A stretch of DNA of 36,599 nucleotides from an uncultured Eubacterium sp. (GCA_904420085.1 CAJFUA010000037.1:1-36599), one strand, 5' to 3'; positions 16,025 to 24,746 are shown, counted from the stretch's first letter. A program made the numbers and translations. Notes: generated by a model from the sequence alone, not told the origin.

Positions 16025-17467
16025 ATGCAGAGTATCGTTCAGGCTGTTTTTGAAAACAGCGCTTTATTCCCGGATAAAAAGGCAATCATCTATAATGATA
16101 CTGCCATCAGTTATGGGGAACTTACAAAAAAAATTAAAACTTTTGCTTACAATTTAAAATTAAAAAAGATTCCAAAAGGCAGCCGGATTATGCTGGAAGC
16201 GGATAACTTAATCTCATATTTTTGCGGTTTCCTTGGCTGTCAGTTACATGGCTGTATCGCCATTCCTTTTGAAAAAAATATATCCATTTACAAATTTCAG
16301 GAGCTTTTTCAAACGATAAAACCAAAACTGGTATTTATGCGCAATAACGGGGAAGATTACAATGACTATCTGCATTGTGGAGAAGAACTGCCTGTCAATA
16401 CGATTTTCCCTAAATATGATACCGTCTGTTCCATTGACAGCACCACCGGTACCACAGGAAAACCGTCTCTTGTTATGCATACCAACCGAAGCCTGGTGGC
16501 AACTGCCGAAAATTTATCATACGGCACCCATATTGACGCTGACACCGTTCTGTTTACCAACATTCCGTTTGCACTTGCTTCCGGATACAGACGCGTTATG
16601 GCAATTCTTTTAAAAGGCGGTACGGTGATTGTGACCCATGATGCATTTTCTCTGGACAGTATTTCCTATTTTAATGAAATGTATCATCTGACCCATTTAG
16701 CACTGATCAGTTCCGATTTGTCTGCTTTATGTGATGCGGCTCGTTCTGACCATCTTTTAGATGGCATAAAGTATATCGAATCTGCCACGGGAGAGCTTCC
16801 GGAGGGAATTATCACAAAGTTTTATCAGAAATTTTCTAAGATTACACTTTTTAATGTGTATGGCACGACGGAATCCGGCTGCGTACTGATTAACAATACA
16901 AAAGAAAATTTTTCGGAAGACTGTCTGGGGAAACCATCCTGCAATGCCAAAATCTGTCTTATGGATGAGAACGGAGATGAGATAACCACTCCTGGAAAAT
17001 ACGGTCATGTGGCTGTCAGCGGCGATATGAATATGCAGGGATATTATCGGAAAAAAGATTTAACCGAGCAGGTCATGTACGGCGATAAACTGATTCTCAA
17101 CGACATTGCTTACTTTGACGAAAACGGATACTATTATTTTATCAGCCGTGTGGGAGACATTATTAATGTGGGCGGACGAAAAGTCACCCCGAAAGGAATC
17201 GAAAACATTGCCATAAAATATGAAAATCTGGCTGACTGTGCCTGTGTGGCGAAAGAAGATTTAAAACACGGGCAGATTCCGGTACTATTTGTGCAATACA
17301 AAGATGGATGCGACGCCGACACAGAAGGTCTGATGAATTTTTTAAAGGGAGAACTGGAAGATTACCGGATTCCAAAAAAAATCATACCGGTGGAAAAAAT
17401 CCCCCGCACCGCCACCGGAAAACTGATGCGGAAGTCTCTGTCGCTGATGGAATACAACTTATCGTAA
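16025..17467 (+). CDS. AMP-forming acyl-CoA synthetase / acid-thiol ligase
   Basis: 480 aa, somewhat short for the ANL superfamily but complete. It has the A3 phosphate loop STTGTTGKPS (about 138-147), A5 motif YGTTES (about 279-284), the A7-A8 region (NDIAYFDENGYYYFISRVGD followed by NVGGRKV) and a C-terminal PRTATGKLMRK with the A10 catalytic Lys. It should adenylate a carboxylate and transfer it to CoA or a carrier thiol; the acid is unknown. Its terminator is shared with the convergent ABC importer operon. Proximity to the 4-hydroxybutyrate-type dehydrogenases makes a short hydroxy- or dicarboxylic acid an attractive but untested substrate. Confidence 0.85.
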   Translation: MQSIVQAVFENSALFPDKKAIIYNDTAISYGELTKKIKTFAYNLKLKKIPKGSRIMLEADNLISYFCGFLGCQLHGCIAIPFEKNISIYKFQELFQTIKPKLVFMRNNGEDYNDYLHCGEELPVNTIFPKYDTVCSIDSTTGTTGKPSLVMHTNRSLVATAENLSYGTHIDADTVLFTNIPFALASGYRRVMAILLKGGTVIVTHDAFSLDSISYFNEMYHLTHLALISSDLSALCDAARSDHLLDGIKYIESATGELPEGIITKFYQKFSKITLFNVYGTTESGCVLINNTKENFSEDCLGKPSCNAKICLMDENGDEITTPGKYGHVAVSGDMNMQGYYRKKDLTEQVMYGDKLILNDIAYFDENGYYYFISRVGDIINVGGRKVTPKGIENIAIKYENLADCACVAKEDLKHGQIPVLFVQYKDGCDADTEGLMNFLKGELEDYRIPKKIIPVEKIPRTATGKLMRKSLSLMEYNLS

Positions 17468-17472
17468 TCAAT

Positions 17473-17503
17473 TGAAAAAGAGTCCCAAAAAGGAACTCTT
17501 TTT
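17473..17503. terminator. Bidirectional terminator between ligase and ABC importer operon
   Basis: AAAAAGAGT pairs with ACTCTTTTT around an 11-base loop, flanked by A-rich and T-rich tracts on both strands. It lies between convergent stop codons 38 bases apart and can end both transcripts. Confidence 0.75.
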
Positions 17504-17505
17504 CT

Positions 17506-18249
17506 TTACCACCACTTAATCATATCCGTAACTTTTTCTCTCAATTTTATAAATTCCGGGTCTGATACATTTCTCGGATAAGGCAGCGGGTTTTCTACGA
17601 TTGCTTTGACTGTGGTAGGTTTCTGGCTCATAATCAGACATTTCTGAGAAAGATATATTGCCTCCTCAATATTATGGGTAATAAATAAAACGGTACTTCC
17701 GGTTTCACGCCATAGTTTCAAAACTTCATCTTCCAGATAATATCTGACCTTAATATCCATCTGTCCATAAGGCTCATCCATCAGTAACAAATCCGGATAC
17801 ACGGCAAAACTTCTGCCGATAACCACTCTCTGTTCTGCAGACACGGACAATTCTCCCGGATAGGCATCTCTCTTATCCGAAAGACCTATGATGTCAAGGA
17901 TTCTGTCTGTTCTTTTCTGCGTTTCCGCCTTATCCACTTTTTTAAAATTTAAATTAAACTTGATATTATCTTCCACCGTAAGCCATGGAAAATTAGAAGG
18001 CTCCTGAAATACAAAACTGATATTATGTTTTTTCGGGTCCGCCGGTTCTCCATCAATCAGTATCTGACCGGCAGTAGGCTCAATTAATTTTACCAGCAGA
18101 TTTAAAAAAGTGGTTTTTCCACATCCTGTAGGACCAACAATGCAGACGAAATCTCCTTTTTGTATATCAAAAGAAATGTTGTCCAGCACTGTCAGGTCAT
18201 CAAACTTTTTCGTTAAGTTTTTAACGGAAATCTTTGGGTGTTCTGCCAT
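17506..18249 (-). CDS. Nitrate/sulfonate/taurine-type ABC transporter ATPase with degenerate signature motif
   Basis: 247 aa. Walker A GPTGCGKTT (39-47), Q-loop VFQEP, Walker B LLLMDEP (154-160) and switch His in ITHNIEEA (His192) are canonical. The ABC signature is not: LSVSAEQ (134-140) replaces LSGGxxQ, and the D-loop region reads YGQMD instead of FGALD. It is the last gene of a five-gene importer operon (binding lipoprotein, permease, permease, ATPase, ATPase). With the partner ATPase it would form a heterodimer in which this subunit supplies the intact Walker A and His for the working ATP site. AAAGGAAAAAACG precedes the ATG. Confidence 0.88.
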   Translation of the reverse strand: MAEHPKISVKNLTKKFDDLTVLDNISFDIQKGDFVCIVGPTGCGKTTFLNLLVKLIEPTAGQILIDGEPADPKKHNISFVFQEPSNFPWLTVEDNIKFNLNFKKVDKAETQKRTDRILDIIGLSDKRDAYPGELSVSAEQRVVIGRSFAVYPDLLLMDEPYGQMDIKVRYYLEDEVLKLWRETGSTVLFITHNIEEAIYLSQKCLIMSQKPTTVKAIVENPLPYPRNVSDPEFIKLREKVTDMIKWW

Positions 18250-18270
18250 CGTTTTTTCCTTTCATAAATA

Positions 18271-19014
18271 TTACAATGCCAAATCCATATTGGCAGTTAT
18301 CTCGTTTCTTAATTCCATAAACTCTTTGGACATCTGATTTCTCGGTCTTTTCAAATCAGGCACATATTCTTTTACAATCTCGGATGGCTTATTGGAAAAC
18401 AGCAGTATTCTGTCCCCTAAATAAATTGCCTCCTCAATATTGTTGGTTACAAAAACCACGGTTGCTTTCTCGGAATGTCTGATGCGAAGTATCTCATCCT
18501 GCATCTGGTATCTGGTCTGTGCATCCAGCGCGCCGAACGGCTCATCCATAAATATCACGTTATTGCCCGATGCATATGCTCTGGCAATCCCCACACGCTG
18601 CTTCATTCCACCGGAAAGCTGTGTCGGATATGCCTTCTCAAATCCTTTCAGCCCAACAAGTTCAATATATTTCTCTGCAGTCGCTGTTCTTGTTTTCTTG
18701 TCAATTCCTTGATACTTTAACGGAGCGGCAACGTTTTTCAGTACATTTTTCCAATGAAACAGCGCATATCTCTGAAAAACAAAACCTACGTTTTTATCAT
18801 CACGAAAATTCACTTCACCACTGGTGGCACTTTCCATATCCGCCATAATATTTAACAATACCGTTTTTCCACACTGACCCGGTCCTAAAATTACCAGAAA
18901 CTCATTCTCATATACCTTAAAGGAAACATCCTTTAACACTTCCGTTTCCTCTTTTGCATTTTGAAATGTTTTGCATAGGTCTTTCACTTCTATTTTGATT
19001 TGATTCTCAGCCAT
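18271..19014 (-). CDS. Nitrate/sulfonate/taurine-type ABC transporter ATPase with altered Walker A and H-loop
   Basis: 247 aa from the second ATG at 19014, eight bases after AGGAGG; an ATG two codons earlier is too close to it. The signature LSGGMKQR (about 133-140) and Walker B VIFMDEP are canonical. Walker A reads GPGQCGKTV (about 44-52), with Gln in place of the usual fourth-position Gly, and the switch His is replaced by Asn (VTNNIEEA, about residue 191). These are the complementary positions to those lost in the partner ATPase. It overlaps the upstream permease gene by 25 bases, indicating tight coupling. Confidence 0.88.
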   Translation of the reverse strand: MAENQIKIEVKDLCKTFQNAKEETEVLKDVSFKVYENEFLVILGPGQCGKTVLLNIMADMESATSGEVNFRDDKNVGFVFQRYALFHWKNVLKNVAAPLKYQGIDKKTRTATAEKYIELVGLKGFEKAYPTQLSGGMKQRVGIARAYASGNNVIFMDEPFGALDAQTRYQMQDEILRIRHSEKATVVFVTNNIEEAIYLGDRILLFSNKPSEIVKEYVPDLKRPRNQMSKEFMELRNEITANMDLAL

Positions 19015-19769
19015 GGACATAACCTCCTCTCCAAAAGAGTCAGCACAAGAGTCAGTAGGGAACTGGACAATGCAACCAGTATAATCCCCACAAAATCAAG
19101 GGCTGTATCCGGAATACCGTTCATACTCATGTTAATTAAAAAGCCGATTCCCTCTTTTGCGGCAATCATTTCTGCTGCTACTAAGGACATCCATCCGGTA
19201 GACAGACCTGTTTTCATGCCTGCCAGAATGGATGGGATGGCATTAGGCAGGGTAATATCAAATAATATCTGCCTCTTATTGGCACCTAAAGTTTTTCCTG
19301 CCTTTAACAGTAATTCGTCCGTGTGACTGGTACCGGCATAAGTGTTAATGACGATTGCCATGACAATACCGATAAAAATAATGATATTTTTTGATGTATC
19401 TCCTACAATTCCCGTCCACAAAACAACAATGGGAATCCACGCCAGAGGTGGTATCGGTCTGAGTATGGAAAATACCGGCCACACAATTCTTCTGAATGTG
19501 GGAAAAATTCCAAAAGCTACTCCCAACGTAACACCCACAAAGGAGGCTCCGATAAAGGATATGAGTATTCTTCTCATACTTGCCCACACATGTTCTCCGA
19601 TTCCTTTTCCCATCAGCGGATGTTCGATTAATCTGATAAATCTGTCCACTGTGTCCAGTGGTCCTGCAAGACTTGGATTTTTTCGGGCTGCATACCACCA
19701 CAAAAAAATTACAAAGCAGACAGAGAGTACAGACAAAACAATATTTAATATCTTCGTTGTTATTTTCAT
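18990..19769 (-). CDS. ABC transporter permease (SsuC/TauC-like), second subunit
   Basis: 259 aa from the ATG at 19769. That codon forms an ATGA overlap with the stop of the upstream permease and has GGAG 9 bases upstream; a start five codons earlier is possible. It has about six membrane segments and the BPD_transp_1 coupling motif around EMIAAKEGIGFLINMSMNG, the conserved loop docking to the ATPase. It carries IRPIPPLAWIPIVVLW as in other nitrate/taurine-type permeases. With the neighbouring, distinct permease it most likely forms a heterodimeric channel. Confidence 0.88.
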   Translation of the reverse strand: MKITTKILNIVLSVLSVCFVIFLWWYAARKNPSLAGPLDTVDRFIRLIEHPLMGKGIGEHVWASMRRILISFIGASFVGVTLGVAFGIFPTFRRIVWPVFSILRPIPPLAWIPIVVLWTGIVGDTSKNIIIFIGIVMAIVINTYAGTSHTDELLLKAGKTLGANKRQILFDITLPNAIPSILAGMKTGLSTGWMSLVAAEMIAAKEGIGFLINMSMNGIPDTALDFVGIILVALSSSLLTLVLTLLERRLCPWLRIKSK

Positions 19770-20557
19770 TTTACTTTTCTCCATGGTATCGCTTTTTCTT
19801 CAAGAAGGCTTAACAGTGCCGTAAGCAACGCTCCAACCAGTCCGATGACTGCCATTCCAAGCAGAACAATGTCCGGTCTTCTTGCCACTCTTCCCTGCTG
19901 AATCATATATCCCAGTCCTTCTGATGACGCAATCATTTCCGCGGCAACCAATGTAGCCCATGCGCTTCCGAAAGCTACTTTAATTCCGGTAAATACCATG
20001 GGCAGTGCAGAAGGGATTCCTACTTTATAAAATATCTGAAATCTGGTTGCCCCTGCGGTTTTTGCTACATTGATTAATGTAGGACTGGTTGCCTTGATTC
20101 CTGTATAGGAATTAATGACGCAGGGAACAAAAGTGGCCACAAAAATAATAAACATTTCTGCTTCCAGTCCGATACCTAATATCACAATCACAATAGGAAT
20201 CCATGCCAAAGGCGGTATGGGTCTGATAATCTCAAAAATAGGGGTAAATATTCTGTTGGCAATATTAAAAAATCCCATAAACAGTCCCAAAGGAATTCCC
20301 ACAATACATGAAACTAAAAAACCTAAAACAACCAGTTTCAGACTTGTAAGAAAATGAACAATAATGGTATTCCCGTCCGGTATGGGATTACTTAATTTGT
20401 CAATAAATGTGGTAACAATCTGTGATGGCGCCACCAGTTTATCCGGTGAAACCAGCCCTATCCGTACTATAATCTCCCATATGCCAAGAAACAGAATGAT
20501 TCCAATGGAAGACAGCAGCATTCTAAGCCATAAAGGACGTTTTTTTTCCTGATACAT
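19766..20557 (-). CDS. ABC transporter permease (SsuC/TauC-like), first subunit
   Basis: 263 aa with about six membrane segments. It contains IRPIPPLAWIPIVIVILG and the ATPase-docking stretch AAEMIASSEGLGYMIQQG. TAGGAGATAAAT precedes the ATG. Homologous to, but clearly different from, the next gene, so the channel is probably a heterodimer matched to the heterodimeric ATPases. About 100 bases separate it from the binding-protein gene; I saw no convincing terminator or riboswitch in that gap. Confidence 0.88.
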   Translation of the reverse strand: MYQEKKRPLWLRMLLSSIGIILFLGIWEIIVRIGLVSPDKLVAPSQIVTTFIDKLSNPIPDGNTIIVHFLTSLKLVVLGFLVSCIVGIPLGLFMGFFNIANRIFTPIFEIIRPIPPLAWIPIVIVILGIGLEAEMFIIFVATFVPCVINSYTGIKATSPTLINVAKTAGATRFQIFYKVGIPSALPMVFTGIKVAFGSAWATLVAAEMIASSEGLGYMIQQGRVARRPDIVLLGMAVIGLVGALLTALLSLLEEKAIPWRKVK

Positions 20558-20659
20558 ATTTATCTCCTAAATACTCTTTCAGCGGGCAACTGACTCCTGC
20601 TCAATTTACGCAAGTGAACATCCCCAAGCACAGCTTCCCGTTGTTTTTGTCATATGAAA

Positions 20660-21751
20660 TTATTTCTGCAGATTATCAACTGCCTCGTAGAAAAATTTCG
20701 GATCAACACTGTTACTCTCGTCAAAAGCTTTTTTGTCTCCGCTGCTGATAACCTGATTATCTACCATGAACTGTGAAACAATATCCAGAGATTTGGATAT
20801 TTCTGAAGTCCCGTCTTCTCCTGCTTCAAACTTGGCTTTCTGTTCATCCGGTGAAAGCAGTTTTTTAATGGAAGCACTGTATTTTGCAATATCTTCCGTA
20901 CAGGAGCCATAGGTGTTCTGCCAGTCATACATTGCTGTATAGTAGGTGTTCTCATCCCCGCGAAATGCTTCTTCTGCTTTCAACATTGCCTGAATGAACT
21001 TTGTCACCGACTCACCCTGATTACTGCAAAAATCCTTTGACGCTATCAACATCGTGTACAATCCTCTTCCTGCATTTTCGCAGGTAGAAATCTGCGTGTA
21101 CTTATCGCTGTTCTGATAAAATTCCGTCCACTGCGGATCGAATCCAAAAAAGATATCTCCGGTTCCCGATGCAAATGCCGCCGCACCTGCCGTTCCTTCC
21201 ATATTGGTAAGTTTAATATCTTTCTCTGTAAGCCCCAAGGCTTCCAGTGTAGCTAAAAGCCCATAATGGCTGGAGGTGCCTTTAGCACAGATAATTTCTT
21301 TTCCTTTCCATGTCTCTGCCGTACCGTAAATCTCCGGGTAATCTTTGAGATGTCCTTTTCCTTCTTTTACAATATCACTGTCGTTTCTCGCATAACACTG
21401 AATGGATGCCTCATCATCCGACATCCAGCTTACGATTTTCGACTGATTGGTAATGGCGCCGGTTACCGCAGGCATTTCTCCCACTCCCGCAATATCAATG
21501 TCCCCTGATGCAATGGCTTCATTGATTGCCGGACCATTTGCAAAATATTCAATTGTAACATCTAATCCCAATTCTTCAAAATATCCCTGCGCATCTGCAT
21601 AATACAACGGCACGGTAAATCCTGTAGTCATAAGTCCCAATCTTACGGTTGCATTTTCTCCACCCTCCGATGTTTTCCCGTCAGAACAGGCTGTAAAAAC
21701 TGTGACACTCAATGTAAGAGCCATAAATAATGCAATTATTTTTTTCTTCAT
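20660..21751 (-). CDS. Substrate-binding lipoprotein, NMT1/SsuA-like, of the ABC importer
   Basis: 363 aa from the ATG at 21751 (AAGGAG upstream); a longer in-frame start 17 codons earlier lies in leader sequence. Signal peptide MKKKIIALFMALTLSVTVF with lipobox FTAC (Cys about 21). Periplasmic-binding type II fold of the NMT1/SsuA family: VRLGLMTTGFTVPLYYADAQ, GYFEELGLDVTIEYF, NEAIASGDIDIAGVGEMPA, CAKGTSSHYGLLATLEALGL. Members bind alkanesulfonates, taurine, nitrate, thiamine precursors or aromatic acids, so the ligand cannot be read from sequence alone. First gene of the importer operon, divergent from the aldehyde dehydrogenase pair. Confidence 0.88.
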   Translation of the reverse strand: MKKKIIALFMALTLSVTVFTACSDGKTSEGGENATVRLGLMTTGFTVPLYYADAQGYFEELGLDVTIEYFANGPAINEAIASGDIDIAGVGEMPAVTGAITNQSKIVSWMSDDEASIQCYARNDSDIVKEGKGHLKDYPEIYGTAETWKGKEIICAKGTSSHYGLLATLEALGLTEKDIKLTNMEGTAGAAAFASGTGDIFFGFDPQWTEFYQNSDKYTQISTCENAGRGLYTMLIASKDFCSNQGESVTKFIQAMLKAEEAFRGDENTYYTAMYDWQNTYGSCTEDIAKYSASIKKLLSPDEQKAKFEAGEDGTSEISKSLDIVSQFMVDNQVISSGDKKAFDESNSVDPKFFYEAVDNLQK

Positions 21752-21785
21752 ATTCTTTCTTCTCCTTGCCAAACTTTCACATACT

Positions 21786-21807
21786 ATCAGATAAAGTAAC
21801 ATCTGAT
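21786..21807. promoter_or_regulatory. Inverted repeat in the divergent control region
   Basis: ATCAGAT (21786-21792) and ATCTGAT (21801-21807) form a perfect 7-bp inverted repeat with an 8-base spacer, 35 bases upstream of the binding-protein ATG. It may be an operator or a leader hairpin. The rest of 21808-21947 is extremely AT-rich with two ATTAAAATA repeats and must hold both divergent promoters, but I could not assign clear -35/-10 pairs. Confidence 0.4.
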
Positions 21808-21947
21808 ATTCCTATTTTAATTCTTTTTCGGCATTAAAATATACAATTTTATATTTTTAATTCCGTATTAACATTAAAATAATATATTTTGTCATAAAAT
21901 AGTTTTATATGTTTTAACTTATTATTGCAAAAAAGGAGTATTTTATT

Positions 21948-23381
21948 ATGAAAATGATTATTGGCGACAGATATGCAGACGCATCATCCGGCGAAGTAAT
22001 TGAAGTGAGAAATCCATATGACGGCAGTCTGGTCGACACTGTGCCCAGCGCCACAAAAGAAGATTTGGATGAGGCAGTCCGCTGTGCAGTCAATGCACAA
22101 AAACAGTGGAAACAGGTTCCCGTTTATCAGCGGGTAGAGTTGGTAAAGAAATTCTTGTCACTGGTTGACAAGAATCGGGATGAACTTGCAGAAACATTGT
22201 CATTGGAGTCCGGTAAAAACATTACTGAAGTCCAAATTGAGATGAATAACATTTTTACGGCATGGAATGCTTTTTCAGAAAAAATCAAACATAAATATGA
22301 TGAAGTGATTCCAAACGGCTGCGAATTTGGGCATGACAAAAATATCGTCATCACCAGACGGGAACCAATTGGCGTAGTTGCCTGTATTATTCCGTTTAAT
22401 TTTCCATGCAACTTATTTAACCAGAAAGTGGCTCCTGCCTTACTGTGTGGCAATGCCGCCATTGTAAAACCTGCCACCGATAATCCGCTGACCGTCTGCA
22501 AACTGGTGGGACTGCTGCGGGAAGCCGGATTTCCTGCCGGTGTGGTACAGGTGGTAACCGGTCGTGGCTCTACCGTAGGAAATTATCTTGCTCAAAATTC
22601 ACAGATAAACGCTGTTTCTCTTACCGGTTCCACGGAAGTTGGTAAAACTGTTGCCAAAACTGCCGCCGAAACTTTGAAAAGTGTGGCTTTGGAATTGGGT
22701 GGAAATGACGCTTTTATTGTATTGGAAGATGCCGATTTTGAACTGGCGGTAACCGAGGCAGTTAACGCAAGATTTTTTAACGCCGGCCAGATTTGCTGCG
22801 CGCCTAAAAGATTTTTCATCCATCAGTCGCTTTATCAGCGTTTTGTTGAGGAAGTGGCTGACCGGGTTTCTAAATTTAAAGCCGGAAATCCTTTAGATAA
22901 AGATACAAAAATCGGAACCGTCATCAGCGAAAAGGCAGCCAAAACCGTGGAAGATCAGATACAGCTTACAGTCAGACAGGGAGGACAGATTGTACTGGGC
23001 GGTCACCGCAAAGGTGCTTTCGTGGAACCTACCATTATCAAAGATGTACCTTTCGATGCTGATATCATGCATGACATGGAAGTGTTTGGTCCTGTTATGC
23101 CGATTACTTCTTTTAATGATGAGGAGGAAGTTTTAAGACTTGCCAACGATACCATCTATGGTCTTGGAGGAAGCGTGTTTACAAAAGATATGAAAAAAGC
23201 CATGCATTTTGTCAATGAATATGAATGCGGCAGTGTTGTCATCAACGGCTCCAGTTATTTCAGAAGTTTTGAGATGCCTTTTGGCGGATATAAGCAGTCC
23301 GGCGTAGGTACGGAAGGCGTTTACTCCACCTTCGATGAACTTACCACATTAAAATGTATCGTATTAAAAGGAATTATGTAG
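21948..23381 (+). CDS. NAD(P)-dependent aldehyde dehydrogenase (succinate-semialdehyde / lactaldehyde type)
   Basis: 477 aa, full length. It has the catalytic Cys in FFNAGQICCAPKRF (about 275-288), general base Glu in ALELGGNDAF (about 246-255), the cofactor segments PFNFPCNLF and LTGSTEVGK, and the C-terminal EMPFGGYKQSGVGTEG. It oxidises an aldehyde to the free acid with NAD(P)+. The closest groups by eye are lactaldehyde, succinate-semialdehyde and phosphonoacetaldehyde dehydrogenases. Fourteen bases separate it from the 4-hydroxybutyrate dehydrogenase-like gene, which points to succinate semialdehyde or an analogue as shared intermediate. AAAAGGAG precedes the ATG. Confidence 0.88.
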   Translation: MKMIIGDRYADASSGEVIEVRNPYDGSLVDTVPSATKEDLDEAVRCAVNAQKQWKQVPVYQRVELVKKFLSLVDKNRDELAETLSLESGKNITEVQIEMNNIFTAWNAFSEKIKHKYDEVIPNGCEFGHDKNIVITRREPIGVVACIIPFNFPCNLFNQKVAPALLCGNAAIVKPATDNPLTVCKLVGLLREAGFPAGVVQVVTGRGSTVGNYLAQNSQINAVSLTGSTEVGKTVAKTAAETLKSVALELGGNDAFIVLEDADFELAVTEAVNARFFNAGQICCAPKRFFIHQSLYQRFVEEVADRVSKFKAGNPLDKDTKIGTVISEKAAKTVEDQIQLTVRQGGQIVLGGHRKGAFVEPTIIKDVPFDADIMHDMEVFGPVMPITSFNDEEEVLRLANDTIYGLGGSVFTKDMKKAMHFVNEYECGSVVINGSSYFRSFEMPFGGYKQSGVGTEGVYSTFDELTTLKCIVLKGIM

Positions 23382-23395
23382 TAGGAGGAAATAAA

Positions 23396-24508
23396 ATGAG
23401 ACAGTTAAGTTTAAGTTCAAGAATCCATAAATTTGATACCTGCAAAGAATTTGTACAGGAATTTGATTTCAGGGAATCAGATTTAATTATTACCTGTGAA
23501 TATATTTTTGAACCATATTTTAAGGATATGGATATCAACGCTCAGGTAATTTTTCAGGAAAAATTTGGACAGGGAGAGCCAAACGACGACATGGTGAATG
23601 AGATGATTCAGTCAGTCCGCTCTGATTACGACAGAGTTATCGGAATTGGCGGCGGTACTGTTCTTGATATTTCCAAATTATTTGCCTTAAAAACAATGAC
23701 GCCCCTGCTGGATTTATTTCAGGGAAAAATCACTCCTGAAAAAAAATGTGACTTAATCCTTGTCCCTACCACTTGTGGCACAGGAAGCGAAGTAACCAAC
23801 GTATCTATCCTGGGATTCAATTCACTGGATACCAAACTGCGTCTTGCCGTGGATGAAATGTATGCAGACGATGCCGTGCTGATTCCGGAACTGATTAACA
23901 AACTACCAAGAAAGTTTTTTGCCACAAGTTCCATTGACGCACTGATTCATGCCATTGAATCCAGCCTGTCGCCATTGGCTACACCATATTCAAAACTGTT
24001 TGGACATAAAGCTATGGAATTAATTATTGCCGCATATCAGCGTCTGAACAAGGAAGGATTTGATATACTGGACAGCCTGCTGGAAGATTTTATGATTGCC
24101 AGCAACTACGCAGGAATTGCATTTGGTAAAGCCGGATGTGGCGCCGTTCATGCGCTAAGTTATCCTTTAAGCGGAAAATATCATGTGGCTCACGGCGAAG
24201 CAAATTACGCACTTCTTACTTCCGTTTTGAAAAAATATTCCATGAAGAAATGCAGTGATAATTATCAGGAAACTATGGGCATATTAAAATCTGCTCTTGG
24301 CTGTGAGGCCGGAGAGATTACGGCAAAACTAAATCATCTGCTCAATGTGGTTTTGGAAAAACAGCCTATGAGTCATTATGGAACAACGTCAAAAGATATT
24401 CCTGCATTTGCAGACAGTGTTTTAAAATATCAGCAGGTAATTATGTCGCATAACCCGACTGTGTTATCCAGAGAAGATATTATAGATATTTATAACGACT
24501 GTTTATAA
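23396..24508 (+). CDS. Iron-containing alcohol dehydrogenase, 4-hydroxybutyrate dehydrogenase-like
   Basis: 370 aa from the ATG at 23396 (TAGGAGGA upstream). The layout closely follows Clostridium kluyveri 4-hydroxybutyrate dehydrogenase as I remember it: a KFDT opening, QEKFGQGEP, GIGGGTVLDISK, the cofactor motif PTTCGTGSEVTNVS, the long SSIDALIHAIES helix and the metal-binding AGCGAVHALSYPL and HVAHGEANY blocks, which supply His ligands. It should interconvert a 4-hydroxy acid and its semialdehyde with NAD(P)H. Co-transcribed with the aldehyde dehydrogenase, it could form a 4-hydroxybutyrate to succinate route, or handle an analogue such as a sulfonate if that is what the divergent importer brings in. 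Confidence 0.85.
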   Translation: MRQLSLSSRIHKFDTCKEFVQEFDFRESDLIITCEYIFEPYFKDMDINAQVIFQEKFGQGEPNDDMVNEMIQSVRSDYDRVIGIGGGTVLDISKLFALKTMTPLLDLFQGKITPEKKCDLILVPTTCGTGSEVTNVSILGFNSLDTKLRLAVDEMYADDAVLIPELINKLPRKFFATSSIDALIHAIESSLSPLATPYSKLFGHKAMELIIAAYQRLNKEGFDILDSLLEDFMIASNYAGIAFGKAGCGAVHALSYPLSGKYHVAHGEANYALLTSVLKKYSMKKCSDNYQETMGILKSALGCEAGEITAKLNHLLNVVLEKQPMSHYGTTSKDIPAFADSVLKYQQVIMSHNPTVLSREDIIDIYNDCL

Positions 24509-24529
24509 ATCATTTCATTGATATTTTAA

Positions 24530-24707
24530 TATAATAAAGAGTTCGCTTGCGAATTCTCTCGCGAGGCGCGGGTTTATAAGAACAAATACATTTCCGCGCC
24601 TCTGCAATCCTACGGAGCATTTTTATATCATAGGTCAGTCCGAAGGACTTTCCTATGATATAAAAAACAACTGTATGTATATTGGGCTGCAATATGCATA
24701 CAGTTGT
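24530..24707. repeat. Compact multi-hairpin intergenic element
   Basis: Three stacked inverted repeats fill this gap. GAGGCGCGG/CCGCGCCTC lies at 24563-24571 and 24594-24602. A 14-bp stem TTTTATATCATAGG/CCTATGATATAAAA lies at 24621-24634 and 24652-24665, with an inner GTCC-GAA-GGAC. An 11-bp stem lies at 24667-24707. A small TTCGC-TT-GCGAA hairpin precedes them. The GC-rich first half contrasts with its surroundings. It resembles a dispersed structured repeat more than a simple terminator; copy number could not be checked. Confidence 0.55.
24667..24707. terminator. Bidirectional terminator between the dehydrogenase and S1 genes
   Basis: ACAACTGTATG/CATACAGTTGT with an inner ATATTG/CAATAT stem, followed by TTTT on the plus strand and TTTTTT on the minus strand. 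It lies between convergent genes and can serve both. Confidence 0.75.
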
Positions 24708-24746
24708 TTTATCTTTTTACAGGAGCATAATCGTTGTACCTGTGTC

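Noticed and set aside
20558-20659. Possible riboswitch or attenuator between the binding-protein and first permease genes
   Set aside because: Looked for a conserved fold and found only a weak, poorly paired stem; nothing specific can be supported.
24510-24692. 60-codon minus-strand frame over the hairpin element
   Set aside because: It is built from the inverted repeats, lacks a ribosome site, and is better explained as structured non-coding sequence.
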